Source: Chamaecyparis obtusa (Eukaryota > Streptophyta > Pinopsida > Cupressales > Cupressaceae). Taken from it: 64,000 nt of DNA. Every line of letters begins with the position of its first letter. Positions within the stretch are counted from its first letter, which is position 1. A model generated the notes under the pieces. The model did no database searches. It was not told the origin of the DNA and worked only from the letters and a program-made list of their open reading frames with translations. Both the position numbers and the translations under genes were made by a program. Of the stretch, positions 61,040-64,000 are shown one piece after another. The stretch is taken from positions 305,542-369,541 of the forward strand of contig BSBK01002930.1 in the NCBI GenBank assembly GCA_027943335.1, read 5' to 3'.

Positions 61040-63345
61040 TATACTAGGTTATTTTATCTATTTTACTAGTTCTTCCAATTGATTTAGTAAATTGCCCTTT
61101 TCATTTATAGTAGCATTAGGAACACTTTCCTGCAGTATATCATTTACACTCTCTAGCACATCTTTCTTTTATTTCTTAGCTAGCATACTATCATGTGATG
61201 CTTTCATTTTGAGTAGAACTCCAAATGGAGATAGATCATAAGGGCTTAGGGGGAAGATATCTACCTTTGGAATCACTATTGGTTGGCTTATGTCAATTTT
61301 GGCTTTCTCATGCTTTCTTTTCTTCAACTTTTTCTTCTCTATTTATACACTTTCTCCAATAGAAAACTTAGGGGAATGTGATGCCTTGATTGCATCAAAT
61401 GTAGTGGTATCCTCAGTTCTTTCTTCTCTTTCTTCTTCTTTCTTTTCTTCATGTTTCTCCTCTTTCTTCTCTTCATGTTTTTCTTCTTTCTTCTCTTCTT
61501 ATTTATTTTCTTCCTTCTCCTTTTCTTTCCCCTTCTCTTGCTCTTGCTTGTCTATAGTTTTTTGTTGTCTTGTGGTCTTGGTAGAGATGACCATCTTTGT
61601 ATTCTAATCTATAGTAGTCTCAATCTCTTTGTTTTCCTTGATTTCCTTTTGGTTGGTCTCCTTTACCTATTCGATGGACTTCTCCTCTACATTAATAGGA
61701 ATTTCTTTAGTAACCTCTAAGATAACCTCATCAATCTTAGGAAAATCAACTACCCATTCAATAACCAGATCTTCATCCATCAATTTTGCCTTAGCTGTAT
61801 CATCAGTGTCCATTTGTTTAGTCTCCTTGTTCTCGGTTACCATGACATCTTCATCATGTGTTATTTCTTTTGTTGGGTCCTTGCAGTCAGTGATATCCTC
61901 AATAATCACTTTATTTTTGTCTAATGTCAAATCAATAGGATCTGACTTACCTTGTTTCTCCCTAGTCTCGGTTGACTGGTTAGGAAAGAAAATCTTTCTC
62001 CATGTTTCAACAGTTTCCTTTTGCACTGCTTATAGTTCACTAGCCATGATCCTTAGTGATCTTTTCTTTACTAGAAATCTCTTTGAGCTCTTCTTCAATG
62101 CTTCATTAATCCCTCTTATCGAAAAATTAGGTAAGTAATAGCTATGAATCTTTCCCTCATTTATTTTTCAGAAGTCATAGCATACTTCCATCTAGCATCA
62201 ATTTTCTTGTATTTCTCATCTGGTATTAAGTTGGAAACTTCAACCAGGAAATTTCCAAATTTATGCAGTGTAAACACAACTTCCTCCTCAATCTTTTCTT
62301 TTACTTCATCACTTTTTGTTTCATACTCTGCATATTTGATTCCTACAAAACCTCCATAAATCTTGAGACTTTCAAGAAATTCATCTGAGTTTTTATATTT
62401 TGAAGGCTGGTTTTGCACAACTTTAAATTTTCTTAAATCTTCTGATTCTATCTCACTATCTTCTTGTAGCTTCATCTTTCTCCTTGATCTACTATATGTT
62501 TTCTTTTCCCTCTCATATTTTTTAGTCTTCTATTTCTCTAACTTAGGTTTCTTCTTCTCCCTCAGTGTAGAAGTAGACCTTATCAATGGTATTGATCCCT
62601 TAGGGCTAGGTGTTTCCTTTTTCACTCATATTTTCTTTACCTTGATCTCAGATGGTCTTGCCTCATCTTCTTCAATAGTAACACCCAGATTTTCTAACAA
62701 ATTACTAATCATTCTACTTGTTTTTCTTTGAGCCTTAGGTGTCAATATACCTAATTTTATCTTTTCCTTGACCTCTTCATATGTCCCATACCGATTAGTT
62801 CTTTTATCAATAGGCTTAGCTAATAGGGCTTCAATATGTTGTGATGTAGAATCAATGTCAATTTTGCAACCCATTGGATGTAGCCACATAGTCCTTAGCT
62901 CCATAGCTTTCACAATGCATGTGTAAGTATCCATTTCAAAACAAATAGTGTCTCAGTGATCTTCCACTAACTTAGGTGGAATTCTAAATTTATTGTGCAT
63001 TCTAGTTTGAAACTTAGTGAAGTAATCATTTATGAAAATATCAAATTGATATCCTAGGCTTTGAATGAATTCATTTATTTGATATATGATCATTTTCTTC
63101 ACACTCCATACTACATTACCAATTGATTAGAAGAAGTTCTGAAAGTAGAAAAATATACATAACAACAATGACCCAAACTTGAAAGTGTTGGTCTTTTCTT
63201 TTTGAATGGTGTTCATATTATCATCAAACTACTTCAACAGGATCTCACATATATCAATCTTCATGTCCTTCTTGACTATCTTATATGCAATGTACACTTC
63301 TCCACATGGCACACTATCCACTCAGGATGACTAGAAGATTCGGTA
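61040..63345 (-). pseudogene. Charged, coiled-coil-like ORF of Copia-D (unknown function)
   Basis: Minus strand. The first part (63345-62161) is one frame: CGEVYIAYKIVKKDMKIDIC, then SVKKMIIYQINEFIQSLGY, NDYFTKFQTRMHNKFRIP, MELRTMWLHPMGCKIDID, PIDKRTNRYGTYEEVKEKI, YKNSDEFLESLKIYGGFVGI and VSNLIPDEKYKKIDARW. After a frameshift near 62165 the second part (62130-61040) is Lys/Glu/Asp-rich (TREKQGKSDPIDLTLDKNK; EEKKEEKHEEKK repeats at about 61430-61500). Stops (for example near 63240, 63130, 62950, 62620, 62030 and 61500) make it inactive. The first part recalls the plant transposon proteins often left unnamed in LTR elements; I recognise no defined domain. Coding between internal sequence and the polypurine tract fits a non-autonomous or extra-ORF Copia element. 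Confidence 0.65.
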
Positions 63346-64000
63346 GGACATAATATTACATACGGGTATGTGCACAAAGATGGGGTACCAAAAAGGGGGT
63401 TTAAGATGCCACTTTTTTCCTGAAATCAGAAAACTCTGAACTTCAATAAAAAATTGAAGATAGTTCGACTCAAAATTTCAAAACACAACAAGAACAAGAG
63501 TTGTAGTACTCTGAATCTAGTTTCTAAACTACTAATTTATTTGAAAAACGGTGAAGATTAAGGCGTTCAACTAGGGGGAGCACAAAAAGTGGTACTATTT
63601 TTTGTGAAAAAAATAACATAGCGCCTGTTGTGCTCCCCCTAAAATGTTAACTTATTTTTTGAAATTATTTAATCCCTCTAGCAAGAAGTTAGCTAACACC
63701 ACGTAGTTTACCCCAGATTTTTCTGCTACTTTTTTTATGAATGTATGAATTTCTACGACTTTTTGAACTCAGACATCCCAAAACACATGAAATTTGGGTG
63801 TGCTCCCCCTAGAAATCATTCAAAATTAGTTGAAAATCTATTTTTTTTTAAAAGTGTGTAGAATGGAGTCTAGTTTCTAAAAAACTAAGTTTTTGCAAAT
63901 TTTGACAAACGAAGAAAAATCTATACCCAAAATACTACACGTTGGTTTTTGACAAAAAATTGACATACATTCAACGGAAATTAATGTTGATAGGCTTAAC
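63346..64000. other. Copia-D upstream region, no gene recognised
   Basis: AT-rich with several CTCCCCCTA/TAGGGGGAG motifs (63570, 63636 and 63800). The first two form an inverted pair (GGGGGAGCACAA and TTGTGCTCCCCC). GTGCTCCCCCTA recurs in the same sense at 63801. No frame can be supported. Confidence 0.5.

Larger units (their letters stand above)
58948..64000 (-). mobile_element. Copia-D, 3' part of a minus-strand Copia-type element
   Basis: Right to left: a charged coding region (about 63345-61040), a non-coding stretch, a polypurine tract (minus strand GCCAAAGGGGGAGAT at 60180-60166), then a 3' LTR (60165-58948). The LTR is directly followed by minisatellite, so the insertion is in that satellite; the outer five bases are ATAAT (58943-58947). 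No integrase or reverse transcriptase appears in the window. Those could lie further right, or the element may be non-autonomous. Confidence 0.75.

Noticed and set aside
61290..62138. Plus-strand Phe/Ser-rich frames
   Set aside because: They are antisense to the Lys/Glu-rich minus-strand frame of Copia-D, whose complement always gives Phe/Leu/Ser.

Overview
This window looks like nuclear DNA of a seed plant with a large, repeat-packed genome. The evidence is spliced plant-type genes, Ty1/Copia elements with initiator-Met-tRNA primer sites, a plant L1-type LINE with an RNase H domain, PIF/Harbinger transposons with MYB/SANT-like partners, and one host gene whose introns are swollen by transposons. 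Very long introns and old, nested, stop-ridden elements would suit a conifer, but that is inference; nothing here fixes the species. No bacterial, viral or CRISPR content was seen.

Layout. 1-5419: a plus-strand Copia element (A: end of pol, 3' LTR) inserted into the gag of a minus-strand Copia element (B: gag, primer site, 5' LTR), whose outer LTR end abuts a 5S-rRNA-derived segment (5424-5509). 5690-15790: a CT-rich microsatellite split by a complete LTR element (5844-15260, target duplication TTTAT) with LTRs of about 3.3-3.5 kb. That element has no recognisable pol and one long frame broken almost only by TAG stops. 15838-18512: AT-rich DNA with diverged repeats. 18514-30560: a minus-strand LINE (ORF1, ORF2, and an unexpected third open frame near its 3' end) interrupted by an internally deleted Copia element (C, 19436-23087, target duplication ATGCT).

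31650-53218: the 5' part of a host LRR receptor-like kinase gene (plus strand; exon 1 at 32192-32318, exon 2 at 43095-43272, exon 3 at 43381-43452, which carries an in-frame TAG). Intron 1 holds a 10.6-kb PIF/Harbinger element (Harb-1, 32462-43069, TSD TTA) and intron 3 a 9.2-kb relative (Harb-2, 43708-52912, TSD TAA). Each element carries three minus-strand, intron-containing genes in the same order: a GRF-type zinc-finger protein with a C-terminal hydrophobic segment, a MYB/SANT-like protein, and a DDE transposase. Harb-1 genes are broken. In Harb-2 the transposase and GRF frames are intact and the MYB gene has one early stop. The shared three-gene layout is the best candidate for a little-described system.

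53221-64000: a 1.4-kb element with inverted repeats of about 320 bp (TA flanks), AT-rich DNA, a degenerate telomere-like minisatellite (55790-58940) split by a non-LTR retrocopy (56300-57929), and the 3' end of a fourth, minus-strand Copia-type element (D: LTR 58948-60165) with a charged, coiled-coil-like reading frame upstream of its polypurine tract.
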